Part shown: positions 26,346-39,424 of the stretch, piece after piece
Position numbering within the stretch: position 1 is the stretch's first letter
How the letters are laid out: each line of letters starts with the position of its first letter
Assembly (NCBI GenBank): GCA_029747015.1
Contig: JAKOGI010000143.1
Coordinates: 882,001 to 946,000, forward strand
Direction of reading: 5' to 3'
DNA length: 64,000 nt
Source: Carnegiea gigantea
Taxonomy: Eukaryota > Streptophyta > Magnoliopsida > Caryophyllales > Cactaceae
Notes under the pieces: generated by a model
What the model saw: the letters and a program-made list of their open reading frames with translations, nothing else
The model's database searches: none
Told to the model about the DNA's origin: nothing
Translations under genes and position numbers: made by a program

Positions 26346-26798
26346 ATTAATTTTTTAACCAACTTAATTAACTAATTCTGATCCAAAAAATTATATTTAA
26401 TCAAAAAAGGGTTCAAAAAACTATTTGTTAAATATTCTTTAGTGTGAAGTAAATTTGATTGGCAGTTGTCACTTGTCGGGCCGCATCCGATGTGCAGCAT
26501 CATGGGAACATGGATTTACGAACTTGGACTGATTGTGGTCAAATATTTCATCCAAGTAGTTAACTCCCTGCGCATAAATTAAAATCCCAACTTCAAGAAA
26601 CAAAGTTAGACCAAGACTCCTTTTTAATTTCCAAGTGAAATAATTTCCCACCCTAAGAAAAGAAAGAAGGTGTATTAATCTTCTTCCCATCTTATAATTC
26701 TGTCAAGAAAATTAAGACCTCAAAAAATCTATGAATATTATGGGCATGGGCAATAAACATCTATTGGATTATAATATATTCATTCATGATCGATCTTG

Positions 26799-26813
26799 AC
26801 ATCTTGTACAGTT
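26799..26813. repeat. Target-site duplication, left (SINE at 26814)
   Basis: ACATCTTGTACAGTT, identical to 26930-26944. Confidence 0.9.
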
Positions 26814-26929
26814 TTTTTTTTTTTTTTTAAGTTCAAATGAGTCATGAAGGTAATATAATGCAATGGGGAGAGGGGACATTGAACCTAATACCTAATATAC
26901 TGAAGACCTTAATCTTAACCACATGACTA
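26814..26929 (-). mobile_element. tRNA-derived SINE with perfect TSDs
   Basis: A 116-bp insertion flanked by a perfect 15-bp direct repeat. On the minus strand it starts with a tRNA-like head: an A-box-like TAGTCATGTGG and a B-box-like GGTTCAATGTCCC (one mismatch to GGTTCRANNCC). It ends in a poly(A) tract (poly-T on the plus strand). This is the full architecture of a plant tRNA-derived SINE. The family name is not known to me. Confidence 0.85.
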
Positions 26930-26944
26930 ACATCTTGTACAGTT
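26930..26944. repeat. Target-site duplication, right (SINE at 26814)
   Basis: ACATCTTGTACAGTT, partner of 26799-26813. Confidence 0.9.
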
Positions 26945-27154
26945 GTACCATGCATATATTGTTTGTTAATTAATTATAATGTTCGTTGCTTCTTTTCTTG
27001 ATTGTTAACAATAGGATTAATCTTTTTTAAAAAAAATTAAAGGAGGCAAATTTCATTTTCTTTTTCTAACACTGCTATTGAATTTGTATCCATATTTGTC
27101 AATGCATTATCTTGACCATCACGATAAAGCTAAGAGAAAAAGTATAACTACATG

Positions 27155-27751
27155 TAGGAATGGGCAATGGATCGGGTGCCCATTGGATTAAGCGGCCGGT
27201 CCGTTTAAAATAAGACTAATAATGAGCCGGATTAATAATGGACCGGGCCAATATTGGGTCAGCTCATTAAGGCATATTAATGGGTCTGACTGGGCTGGTC
27301 AATTAATAGCCCGTTTAGTGATCCATTAATTTTTTCAACTTACTTGACACACCAGTTTATATGGTCCAATTAGTCAAACTTATTACCAATACTTTGTACA
27401 TAACAATAATTATTATATACCGTTTTTTAGCGCAAGTTTATTCCATTTTTAAACGGGCCCAAAGCCAGCCGCCTATGGGCGACTAAACCAACCCATTTAT
27501 TAGCTTGATTGTATATTTTCTAACTTTGAATTTGGACTAGTTTAGTTTTGTTGAAAAATCATAACGATTTTAGTTGAAAAATTAACTCACCACAAATACT
27601 CCTTAGTGATAATGGGAGGCCATGGGTAGACCAGGTTCACTTGGCCCATAACCCAACTCTACCTGTTAACAAATGTGTTGAGCCTAGTTCGGTCCAGTTA
27701 GTTAATGGACTGACTCAGCCTGACCCGACCCAATCAATTGCCAACCCCCTA
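27155..27751. mobile_element. CGGGT-rich hAT-like non-autonomous element
   Basis: 597 bp with ends TAGGAATGGGCAATGGATCGGG and, read inward from the right, TAGGGGGTTGGCAATTGATTGGGTCGGG. Flanks are ACTACATG (27147-27154) and ACCACATG (27752-27759), 7 of 8 identical, the 8-bp TSD expected for hAT. The interior is rich in GGGCC/CCCGAC words; no transposase is encoded. Confidence 0.8.
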
Positions 27752-27759
27752 ACCACATG

Positions 27760-28869
27760 CATGTATCTTTTATATATATAAGAATTATGCCATTTTTCCT
27801 TTTCTGGATATAAATGACACAAATTAAATATTAATATAACTGAAAATTTTGACTATAGTTGTAGGATGCAAAAAGTTTGCTAACCAATGTGGTACCATGT
27901 ATAAAATAAAATGATTTTTATTCGTCAATTAAAAGATGCCACGTGTAAAATTAGTTTTGGCAGACCATTAGATTGATTTAAATGGAATGCAATCAAGCTA
28001 CTTAGAAGTTTATATGTTTCATCGGTAATGTAGAAAATGTTATTATTTTTTAAGAGAAAAATTTCTAAAATATGGGCCTCAATCCAAGGGAAACTCTAGT
28101 CTGGAAGTCTATATGTAGGGGTCATCCCTCTCATTTTAAGGGGGCTCATCATTCAATAGCCATTGCAAGCTCCAAAGCTTGAAGTAACCTCGACCTCTAT
28201 CTACCAAGTGACAAGGGTTGAGTCAACTAGTTCAATGTCTCCTGCAGCTCCAAATTGAAATCTACTTCAGTATTCTTCATCTAAATCATCGATCGAGATC
28301 AGGAAACCTCCCTTGCATTGACTAACCTGACTAACTATATTCAACATTTAGCATTTGCATAATTAAGAGGCCGGCTCAAATTGCAAGTGATCACAATCAG
28401 TTACCAATCGGCATTTTCAGAAGGATTAGAACTTGCAAGACTTCAGAAATAACAATCAAACCTTTTGTGCCTCAGTATCAAGGACTATTTCAGAGCTGCT
28501 CATCCAATTTTAGTTTGATCGAAATTAAGAAGTCACGTTCTCAAATCGCTCAAGTCACAAAGAGATTAATATGAGACCATTTCATTGTATTCAATATAGA
28601 GATTGCACCCATATGATCTAAATATCAATGCAAAAATTCAATTTGTTTTTTAATTTTTCTTATCTTATTTATTAGATTTAAAATTTCTGTTTACAGTTAT
28701 ATTCAAACTATTTGAAACCCCCTTTATGTTCCTGCTGTCCTGCCTGATGTATTATATTGTATCCTTGTTTAGGAGTTGCAAAAATTTCTATTTCAGTATT
28801 CTACATTTTTTTTTTTTGAGTATAATACTTGTTCTCTTAACAAAATGCTTTCCATTTTTTTTTTGGAGC
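27760..28869. other. Intergenic region, no gene seen
   Basis: No supported gene. There is a moderately GC-richer patch at 28080-28500 that I could not assign. Confidence 0.45.
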
Positions 28870-28990
28870 CTTTTAAAATTGTTCTCTCTATTTGTAAAAT
28901 ATTTGTGGGATTAAAACTACCTACATCTAAGTTTTTCCAAATTTTGTAAGAGCGAAACCTATGTATATTAAAAGTTATTATTGTTATCGT
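28870..28990 (+). mobile_element. RTE-like LINE 3' tail fragment (copy G)
   Basis: It follows the end of copy B: a TTTGTAAAATATTTGTGGG segment, then ACCTACATCTAAGTTTTTCC, then TTGTAAGAGCGAAACC and a TTATTATTGTT tail. It is diverged and only the terminal part is present. Confidence 0.55.
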
Positions 28991-29190
28991 TGATTATCTA
29001 ATTATGAAGGGGAAAGAGAATATGCGAAACAAAAGGTTAACTAGAGTAGGAATACAAGCGAACATACAAAATAAAATGAATAAAAAGAAATTATAGAAAG
29101 GACAACCTTGAGTAAATAACTAAATATGCATTCAAATTGGCACACTAGAGGCGGAAGGAACACGGAGCACCCAAATGCGGCGGAGACGTG

Positions 29191-29191
<1 letters not shown>

Positions 29192-29233
<42 letters not shown>

Positions 29234-29235
29234 TT
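29192..29235. repeat. (TTA)n microsatellite
   Basis: About 14 copies of TTA directly abutting the left end of the element at 29236. Confidence 0.95.
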
Positions 29236-30249
29236 AGGTAATATTTGGTTGAAAGGAGAATAATTTTTTCGAAAAATGATATTTTGTAGAAAATGTTTTT
29301 TTAAAAAAATTAATTTTCGTGTCACATTTTCTGTTATTTGGTATAAGATAAATTATTTTTCATAAAAAAGAGAAAAATATCAACTTAATTGTTTAAATTG
29401 CAAAAAAATATTAACTAAATAATCATAGTTGAGATAACTGTTGACCAAATGAAAGAACTTTGAACCTAAAATTCATATTAGAGATAATCAAGTTTCGATC
29501 TAAACTGTTAAAAATTGAAATTATTTTACTAATGAAAAACATTAACCGAATTGTTTAAATGGCGAAAAATATCAGTTGGATTGTCGTCACAGAGAAAACT
29601 GTTGACCAAATGTCTTGTTCAAAATATGAATTTGAGCCTATTTTAATCTTTCCTATCTGATGATGGAGTTTCGATCCAAACTATTGAAATCATTCTAGTG
29701 GCGAAAAATATTAACTATATTATTTAAGGGGCGAACAATATCAATTGAATTGTTCTTGTGGAAAAATATATCAACTAAATGAAAGAATATCAAACTCAAA
29801 ATCTGCATTTGAGCCTATTTTAATATTTGTCTATTTGATGATCAAGTTTTGATCCATACCGTTAAATTTGTTTTATTGATAATTTGACTGAATTGTTTTA
29901 GCGGCAAAAAATGTCGATTGTTGTGGTGGAGATAAATGTCGATCAAATGAAAAAAATTTGAGCTGAAAATTTTAATTCGAATTTGTTTTAATCTTTCCCA
30001 TCGAAAAGTCAAGTTTCGATCTGAACTATTAAAATCAAATTTTACACCTAATTTCAGTTGACCATATTATGAAAGAGTTGAAAGAAGAAAATCAACTTCT
30101 TATCTCATCAACAGGGAAATCATTTTCCTCCATTAGGGGAAAATCATTTTTCTTGGAAAATGGTTTTTCATCCTTTATTGTGCCAAACAATGAAAAATTA
30201 GAAAGCTATTTTTTGAAAAAATTATTTTCCCCCTAGCCAAACACTACCT
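29236..30249. mobile_element. 1-kb inverted-repeat element with internal 165-bp tandem repeats
   Basis: The left end AGGTAATATTTGGTTGAAAG and the right end read inward AGGTAGTGTTTGGCTAGGGG, each followed by GAATAATTTTTTCGAAAAAT or a close match, form terminal inverted repeats of about 40 bp. The interior holds four diverged tandem units starting at 29441, 29602, 29771 and 29939 (spacing 161, 169, 168), each with TTGACCAAATG-, GAGCCTATTTTAATC- and AAGTTTCGATC-like words. No TSD is discernible because the flanks are simple sequence. No protein is encoded. Confidence 0.65.
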
Positions 30250-30879
30250 AAAAAAAAAAAAGTGCAAGAAGAAGTTGAAGTGCTAACAAATATCATTCGC
30301 TGGTAAAGTGGTAATGTATATCATATACTTAAGAATATATACTCTCACTTATCAAATATACCTATTTTCTCAACGTGTATTTATCATTAGATAATTTTTA
30401 ATATGAGATGTTAATATGATTTATAAGAATATGTATTTTTAAAAATATGATATAAACTTTGCAATAAAGTAGATATAATATCAACCAAATTGAATCTGCC
30501 TTCCATTATTTTTTAAAACGACAAAAGACACGCATTCTCTCTCTGTTTTCCCAGTATGAGAGTCCTACCGACGACCCCATTGGTCATACCCCCCGATCAA
30601 CCAATATTATTGTTTAGCACAGAGAAGACTTGCCTAATACGAATTCATTCCATCATAAGACATGCCCACTTAAGTATATTAAACCTCCCCCCCTCCCCCA
30701 AAAAAAGCCCCCAAAAAAACCCAGAAAAAAAAAGGAAAATAGAGCGCCACATTGTAAGCCGTAGGTGCTATGTATTTATATATTTTGTTTAGTTATACGA
30801 ACTTAGAGCCGCGTAGCACCGTGGGTGGTCTTTAAGGTTTGTGCTCCAATATTGTAAATATAGAGACTTATAGGTGGGG

Positions 30880-30924
<45 letters not shown>

Positions 30925-32596
30925 ATGGGTCAATAATGAGTTGAGTTTGATAAAATAGATTGGCGCAAGATCTAAAAAGAAAATATTGTTTGGAATCAAA
31001 GACCCTAGCTAGGTTATCATCCAGAATGCTTGATCAGGACTTACGTTAATTTTTACGGCTGCATTATACTTGGGGCGAGTTTTTGATTAACAGAGGAAAT
31101 TAAATCTATATTCGCTTAAAAAACAGCACCTATTTCTCAAAATTATTGATTATGGGTAGCACATTATACTTTTCATTCATAAGTCTAATTGTGTAAGCTT
31201 ATTAGTATGGTTATTTTAAATCAGTTTGTTTAAATCTCAATTTGAGCTTTATCTAGCTAGCAAATTCTATGAGATTTATTGTTCCAGGTTTCAGTTATCT
31301 ATCACTTTGTCCTCCATCCTCATTCTTGTCTTCTTTTACTCGTTCATCAAATTATCAATATGTAGTTAAAAAAAAAAAAGAAGAAATTATCAATATGTAA
31401 ACCAACTATATACCCCTTTTCTTAGCCGAACCTACTATATATATCTACTTGGCATCGAAGAGCACTTGCCCAGTTAGTCAGTGTTACCTTTCGCACGCTT
31501 CCCACCTTGGTCGACTTGGGGGGGTTCATATCACATATAGAAAAATTATATATATAGATTTATTAATCCATATAAAAGCATGCTCTTTTTCAAAACTTAA
31601 AACAAAATAGAAATTTTACTGTTGTAGAACAAAATTAGATTGACTTATCTATTTCGTATATATTTTGCGTAATTTTTTTTTACAAGTTCAATTTCTATGT
31701 GGTTCTAAAATTTAGAATTAAATTATGGATTCTTTTTGGTTTTTTTAATGAGATAAGCTACCCAGGACCCTTATGACAAGTAGCCCAATAGGCCTTGTAC
31801 AGGTGCTGGAGGCTGGAGAGATGAGTTGTCCCTAGCCCAACACCAACAATATCCACACCTAAAGACCTAATTGAAGGACTTGCATATCTCCACATCAGGA
31901 GAATTGCAAGTTGTAAAATTTGATCACACAATGTCACATTTGAAAAACCATCATCGTGTCCAGTGAGTTGTGAACTCGTCGACGCTAACCTGTAACTTCG
32001 TGCAACTCCTCGCCATTCCTGATATTTTCATGCAACTCCTCACAATATATTACACTTTTATTTAACTTACAATTTTAATCTACTGTTGAAAAAAAAAGGA
32101 ATTCCAAATATCTGTAAACTTTCAAAAAACAAATTAATAGATATTTAAACATCAAGAGTCCAACTGTCCAACCAAATGTAGAGAATTAAGTGGGACATGG
32201 AGCTGACTTACATTTTCGGGTGTTGACTGGAAACACAACAACTCACGTGGCTGGCTTGATTGATGTAGAAATTTTTTGGTATTTTAATTGGGATGTGTTA
32301 GGTTGTTGTTAGTCTAAATCGATCAATCTCAACTAATTAAACTAAACAAGAAACTCCATAGACTTTTCGGGGACCCTTAATTAATGCCACACCCAAGTTG
32401 ATGACAGTTTGCAGGTTACATGATCTCGTCTCACCAATAGAATTAAAATTGAAAGGGCTAGCACTAGCTAGGTCACAAGTCACAACTTGTGGCTCCTCTC
32501 ATATCTCACGTCTCCCACAATCAAGGATCGTGCATATGGGCTATGGCTAGCTAGCTAGGTAGGTTGTTATTTTTATTTTATTTTTTTACAAATATC
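30250..32596. other. Intergenic region, no gene seen
   Basis: No supported gene. It includes a (TA)n run at 30880-30921 and C-rich/A-rich homopolymer mixes near 30688. The 31780-32000 stretch is less AT-rich but not identifiable. Confidence 0.45.
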
Positions 32597-32612
32597 CTTT
32601 ATAGTACGTAGG

Positions 32613-32689
32613 AGTAACGTTGCATCAATCTGAATCTCTTCAAACTTCGTAAAAGCGAGATATACACTGAAAATTGTTGCTGTTGTACC
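32613..32689 (+). mobile_element. Ultra-short RTE-like LINE 3' tail insertion (copy H)
   Basis: A 77-bp piece of the LINE 3' end (TCTGAATCTCTTCAAACTTC, then GTAAAAGCGAGATATACACTG and a TTGTTGCTGTTG tail). It is flanked by 16-bp direct repeats CTTTATAGTACGTAGG (32597-32612) and CTTCATAGCACGTGGG (32690-32705), 13 of 16 identical. The flanks indicate a genuine, severely 5'-truncated insertion. Confidence 0.7.
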
Positions 32690-32705
32690 CTTCATAGCAC
32701 GTGGG

Positions 32706-34382
<1,677 letters not shown>

Positions 34383-34385
34383 ACG

Positions 34386-34530
34386 TAGGGTTTTCTTTAA
34401 AATTTTTTGTAGGTCTATTGGAAACGACTTCTCTACAAACGGTCATGTAAATAGATGTAAGGTTACCTACATCTAGATTTTTCCAAATCCTGTAAAAACG
34501 GAACTCATGCTAATAGGTGGTGTCATATAT
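34386..34530 (+). mobile_element. RTE-like LINE 3' tail fragment (copy I)
   Basis: It contains the shared 3' UTR words: GTAGGTCTATTGGAAACGAC, CTCTACAAACGGTCATG, TTACCTACATCTAGATTTTTCC and CTGTAAAAACGGAACTCATG. It abuts the TA microsatellite on its left. Confidence 0.6.
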
Positions 34531-34572
34531 TTCATTTCTCCAATGAAATTAATTTGCATGCGAACAAGCTAT

Positions 34573-35439
34573 GGTCCGGTTTGGTAATCAGCTGTTAGCT
34601 GTTAGCTGTTTGTATTAGTTGTTAGCTGTTTGGATTAGCTGTTTACATTAACTGTTTGAATTAGCTATTTCTAGAAAAAGTATTTGGTAAAATTAGCTAT
34701 TTTTAGAAAATATATTTGATAAAATTCTATTGATGCCCTTTCTCTAAAATACTTTTCAATTAAATAAGTTTTTATCTATTGGTCATGTTATTTTGTTTTT
34801 TAAAAAATTAATATATAGCATATGTACAAATTAGCTTCATCCTTAGAACCTTTTTTTTAATTAATTTATATAACTTGTGTTCATTACTTATTGTCTTTTG
34901 TTTTCAATGTTTACTTACTTATATAATGACTACAGCTTAATTATAACCTTCGTTATTTTTAGAGATGCTTATTTTTTTATGAATTACAATTAATATGAAT
35001 TGCATCTATATTTTTGCCATGAATTGAAATATGTATGGATTTCAAATAATTTAATCTTCATCAACCCAAAAGAAAACTAGGAATATTGTTTATTAATGAC
35101 AATAAGGATGGTGGAGATGAAGGTGGGGAGGTCGAGTAGAAGAAATTCGAGGTAAAAATTATCTAAGATTTATGCAAGGTAAGAAACTATGAGTAGAGTT
35201 TATTAATGGCATGTATATAATTTTGTTAAACTTTTGGACAATACTGTAATTTTCACAAACAGCTATTCCAAAAAGGCTAATGGAAATAGCTGTTTGAAAA
35301 AGAACTGTTTGGAGCAAAACAGCCCTTTCAAACAATTGTTTACCAAATATCTTTTTAACTGTTTGACTTAGTCAAAATAGCTAAAATCTCTCCAAATAGT
35401 TCTTTTTTTTCCAAACAGTTATGTCATCAAACACCCTCT
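34573..35439. mobile_element. GTTAGCTGTT-family MITE, long copy with extra internal segment
   Basis: It starts GGTCCGGTTTGGTAATCAGC with GTTAGCTGTT repeats and ends CATCAAACACCCTCT. It is 867 bp, roughly twice the 419-bp copy at 7271, because about 430 bp between 34790 and 35210 has no counterpart in the short copies. That extra part has no ORF. Confidence 0.6.
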
Positions 35440-35635
35440 ATATAATTACCAGCTTGTCTGGGCCTCTTTTGTACTGTGTATTTTCGTGCAATCTCCTTCA
35501 TGACGACACAAGCTCCTTTACAATCGGTGCTGCTCGTACGAAAATTAGGTTTACATTACATCAAAAAAAAAAAAAAAAAACAAAAAACGATGGTTTATAT
35601 GGAACTGTCTTGATTGGTCTCATCTAAAGAGCAAA

Positions 35636-35849
35636 TGTTAGAGTATGAAAGTGGATACTGTCTTACATTGGTAAAATTTAAAGTATATGAAAGTGAGTGT
35701 TGTCCCATATTGATAATATTAAAGGATTTGAACATGTATATAAGCTTGTGGGTAACTCTATCCATTGTCAATTGATTTTGGGATGGAACCTCATTTGAGC
35801 TTATATGTATGACTCTTTATTTATGACCCAATTAATATGAAAAATTTAA
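35636..35849. mobile_element. Candidate solo LTR, 214 bp
   Basis: Bounded by TGTTA...TAACA (the TG...CA rule with short terminal inverted repeats). Flanks GCAAA and TCAAA match in 4 of 5 bases, as expected for a 5-bp LTR-retrotransposon TSD. The interior words (TCCCATATTGATAATATTAA, ACATGTATATAAGCTTGTGG with a TATATAAG box) look like plant LTR promoter sequence. No second LTR, primer site or polyprotein is present. Confidence 0.5.
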
Positions 35850-36132
35850 CATCAAATTCACCTTGAGATCTCCTAAATATAAATGGAATTTTAATCTACA
35901 TCCAAATTAAGCCTCAGAAGTGTCGAACTTATAAATCCATCGTATCAAATTCAAATCATATACACATTGGGATTTTGTTTTTGATACAAATCTTTAAGCT
36001 AGCAGATGAAAGAATATTATTGTTTTTTCAATGAGGAAAACAAAAACGAAGACTTAGTTTATCCATTGGTATTACGAGTAAAATGAGGTTGGTTTTTTTT
36101 TCTTTTTTTGGGTGTAGAAGAGGGGCTTAGCC

Positions 36133-36417
36133 TCAGTTTGAGAGATTTTTTTCTAAATAGTTCTGAGCCACATGACCCGTGAATAATAGTTCACCTACCT
36201 CCTCAGGTGGGTTCTGAAAAAATTGATACCCAGTTCTACTATTGAACCTTAGGTTTGCTAAGCCATCAGCCACCCTATTAGCCTCACGATGACAACGCGA
36301 AATAAGAACTTCATAGTCTCCTTTGTTGATGAGGTCCCAACATTGTTGTAGTATTGGAGCATGTTTAGCATTCCATTGTAAAATGAGGTCTTTTAACTTA
36401 ATAAACCTGATTGCCAA
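36133..36417 (-). pseudogene. RNase H-like (RVT_3) fragment of a retroelement
   Basis: The 94-codon frame reads DLILQWNAKHAPILQQCW followed by VLISRCHREANRVADGLA, matching the conserved end of the plant LINE RNase H domain (I.HV.REAN.VAD.LA). Upstream domains are missing. It is a retroelement remnant rather than a host gene. Confidence 0.7.
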
Positions 36418-36867
36418 GAATTCTAAAGAGCATTAGGGCATCAAACTGATTTAATAATACACATAATTAATATAGTTTGATTTTTAATTTGAGTTTCAAA
36501 TTCAAACGAGTGTAATCAAAAAGTTTAAATTGTAACTGAGTGCAAGTTTATATAACTTTAAAATACACCCGTACTCAAAAGTCCACAATGAATCTCCAAT
36601 GTGAAATACGTACATTACATATGCACTTCTTAATCCTTCCGGCACTTCTTAATCCTCCCTAACTTCTTAGTATTGCCATCTTTAGTTTTTCGATCGTCAC
36701 ATGCATGAGAAAATATTTGAATTCAAATGCTGCGCTCATGGATCCATCTTCAGCAGTTAAAGCGGAGGAAAACCCATCAACTTCCAAGGAAAATGTGTAG
36801 AAGAGGCCCATGACGTAAAACTACTGGAAACTGGTTATTTTAGCTTTAAATTTTGTGGTGGTTATAA

Positions 36868-36961
36868 GTTAGCTTAACTGGTAAAATCTTTTTTTAAAAA
36901 AAAGCTATTAAAATTTAGGTTCTGATCTCGCTTACATCGACCTCTGCATCTCCCTTTACAC
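36868..36961 (+). mobile_element. Possible SINE head (tRNA-like)
   Basis: TTAGCTTAACTGGTAAAA resembles a tRNA-derived A box, and TTAGGTTCTGATCTCGCT, 50 bases later, a B box with mismatches. CGCTTACATCGACC resembles the body of known plant SINEs. No clear TSD or tail was found, so this is tentative. Confidence 0.35.
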
Positions 36962-37873
36962 TAATTTTAAAATGAAATTCATTTTGTTTTTTTTCTGCTT
37001 TTTAATTTTTATCATTTCTTTCGATTGCAAAAGTTCCATGCAATGCCTTTTAATTTTTTCTATTTTTTTTCCGCGTTTTCAATTTCTTAGTCTCCCTGCG
37101 TTTTCACAGTCCAAATAAATGAGTCGGCCCCAATTAAATTAAAATTAACCCAGACTTCATAATTCATATTCATATACTCAAATTGGTTGATGTGTGACTT
37201 TGCTACCAATTAGATCGAGAATCCTTTGAATTCAAATATGCTGTTCAGCTTAAAAGAGCCGTTGGGTTCGTTGAATGTTGATTTCTTGGGTGAAGTAATT
37301 TAGTCAGCTATGGTGGATGATACTATAGTAGTTAAAAAGGCAGTCAAACCACAGGAAAATCCATGGACTCCACAGGAAAAATGAGCTAGCTAGCCCCTTG
37401 AATATGACTCTATATTACACTCAAAATTGATTTCGCTCATTTATAATCCCAAAGATGCTTTTCACATTTTGTCAAGTTTTAGGGCAAGGAGTTTATCAAA
37501 TATATCAACCCAATATACCTTCTAATATGACCAAATATATGCCAAAGATAACAGCCAACTACATAATGGAGACCCCCTCTAATATGACCATACTGATTAA
37601 CATCCATGATCCTATCAAGGGCATAAAGAAAACCAAACTTATTTGATCATGCAAATTTTAGAAATCATGTAAGCAATTGCAAATTTTAGGGCAAGGAGTT
37701 TATCAAATGTAAGCAATTGCAAATTTTAGAAATCATGTATCGTCCCATTTTTAAGAATATTAGATGAGAACATTAGTAGAAAATATTGGTATCTAATATT
37801 TCATAGGGGAGGTAATTGGCCTTCAAAAAACCTAAAATGAATATACCCGACGTTTGGGATATATGTGATGATG

Positions 37874-37887
37874 TGGTCTCTTCCTTA
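37874..37887. repeat. Target-site duplication, left (Au-like SINE)
   Basis: TGGTCTCTTCCTTA, partner of TGTTCTCTTCCTTA at 38072-38085 (13 of 14). Confidence 0.85.
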
Positions 37888-38071
37888 AAGGGCCGCCTGG
37901 TGCACAAGCATCCCGCGTTCATGCAGGGTCTGGTGAAGGGCGTCACCCTAAGGGGTGTATTGTAGGCAGCCTATCCTAACTTTATTAGTGGCTGATTTCA
38001 AGGATCGAACTCGTGACCTTTTGATCATACGGAGATAACCTTACCGTTGCTCCAAAAGGCTCCACTTCATA
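37888..38071 (-). mobile_element. Au-like tRNA-derived SINE
   Basis: On the minus strand it reads TGGAGCAACGGTAAGG (A-box region), then ATCTCCGTATGATCAAAAGG, then GAGTTCGATCC (B box). The conserved body follows (GCTGCCTACAATACACCCC, GACCCTGCATGAACGCGGG, TGCTTGTGCACC), then a short CCCTTTAA tail. This is the arrangement of the widespread Au SINE family of plants, as I recall it. The insertion is flanked by a 14-bp TSD with one mismatch. Both pol III promoter boxes look intact. Confidence 0.88.
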
Positions 38072-38085
38072 TGTTCTCTTCCTTA
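38072..38085. repeat. Target-site duplication, right (Au-like SINE)
   Basis: TGTTCTCTTCCTTA, partner of 37874-37887. Confidence 0.85.
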
Positions 38086-39416
38086 TCGAACATAAATTGT
38101 ATATATTTCTTCACTTTTTCAACACCATCCGCTACACGTTATATCAAATTTAGCACATAATCAAACGAAGAAGTTAAAATACCTTTAATTCAGTGACTGT
38201 GCATATAAAAAATAAATACCCAAAATGTCAGTAAGTTGAGTGGCAACTTTAAGAATTAAAGTATTTTCATCCAGCCTCTGCAAATAGGATTATTACGATA
38301 TTACAACTCGATCTTTAGTGATTTTTTTTTTCCAACGCTCAAAAGGACCGCAATTAATTAATGTAGCTTTTTCAGAAGTCCAAGTCTCCAAGACTGGACA
38401 ATTGGACGCACGCATGCATGGACTATTAAATTTTACATTTTTACACGCACGACGAAGACTTTTGGTGTAACTAATTTGCCAAATAGTGGAAATATTTCAT
38501 CTGCTCTGTTTTTCGTTTTTGTCAACTAAACTTCAAAGGCAAATCCAATAGCAAAACGGGAAATGAGGATTATGGGTTTCTTGAGCAAGTAAATGACTTG
38601 ACTTTAATTTGCTTTATTACTTAGCATCCTCTACCCGAAAGGAATTTAATCCTTTATTGTAAACTTGTCAATTGAGTCAGTCTTCTCTTAGAATTTCTTC
38701 AAGGAGTTGTTCATCTTTATGGAAAGTATGTTGCATCTATTCGACTAAAGGTTAGAAAAAAAGATTACGGCCGCGTGTTAAAAACAAAATTTACGTAGGA
38801 TTTTAAAAGCGAATATGTGTTTGACTTTTCAACTGAGATGATGTGAAGCGGAACGAGCTTGATCCAATATTTGAGGTAGGTTGGTTATCCAATCCTAATT
38901 AAAAAGAAAAAAGAACCCAAATACAGGAAACATAACTTCAATATTTTCCATTGATATTGTTCGTATATGTTAAAACTAAGTTAACTCTAATTAGAGATGG
39001 TGATAATTAACAAGGCTGACAATTATATATTCGTGTATGATTTGACTCTATAAATCCTGTTTAGAGTTGAATGGAACAACCCATTTTTCAATTCTATATA
39101 TGTCAAAGATGACATCCTAAACAATCAAAGGGAATGAGATGTGCTGGCTTAATATAAATAGTTGCCTTTACTCAGGACAACTTACATCTTTTTTTTTATT
39201 TTTAATAAGTATCTACTATTTCTACCATCTATAAGAACAATCAATTTTATCAAACACGTATCTAATTACGTAGATCAGCAATATAAATGAAGGAAATTAA
39301 GTGCAATCTATATAAATTTACATCAAATTTTTCATGAATATTGAAACATTTTTTGAAACCCAAAAAAACCCAAGATGATACTTCATAACTTACGTATAAT
39401 ACAAGTTACCTATATC
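38086..39416. other. Intergenic region, no gene seen
   Basis: AT-rich sequence with no recognised gene or repeat. Confidence 0.45.
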
Positions 39417-39424
39417 CAATTTTC

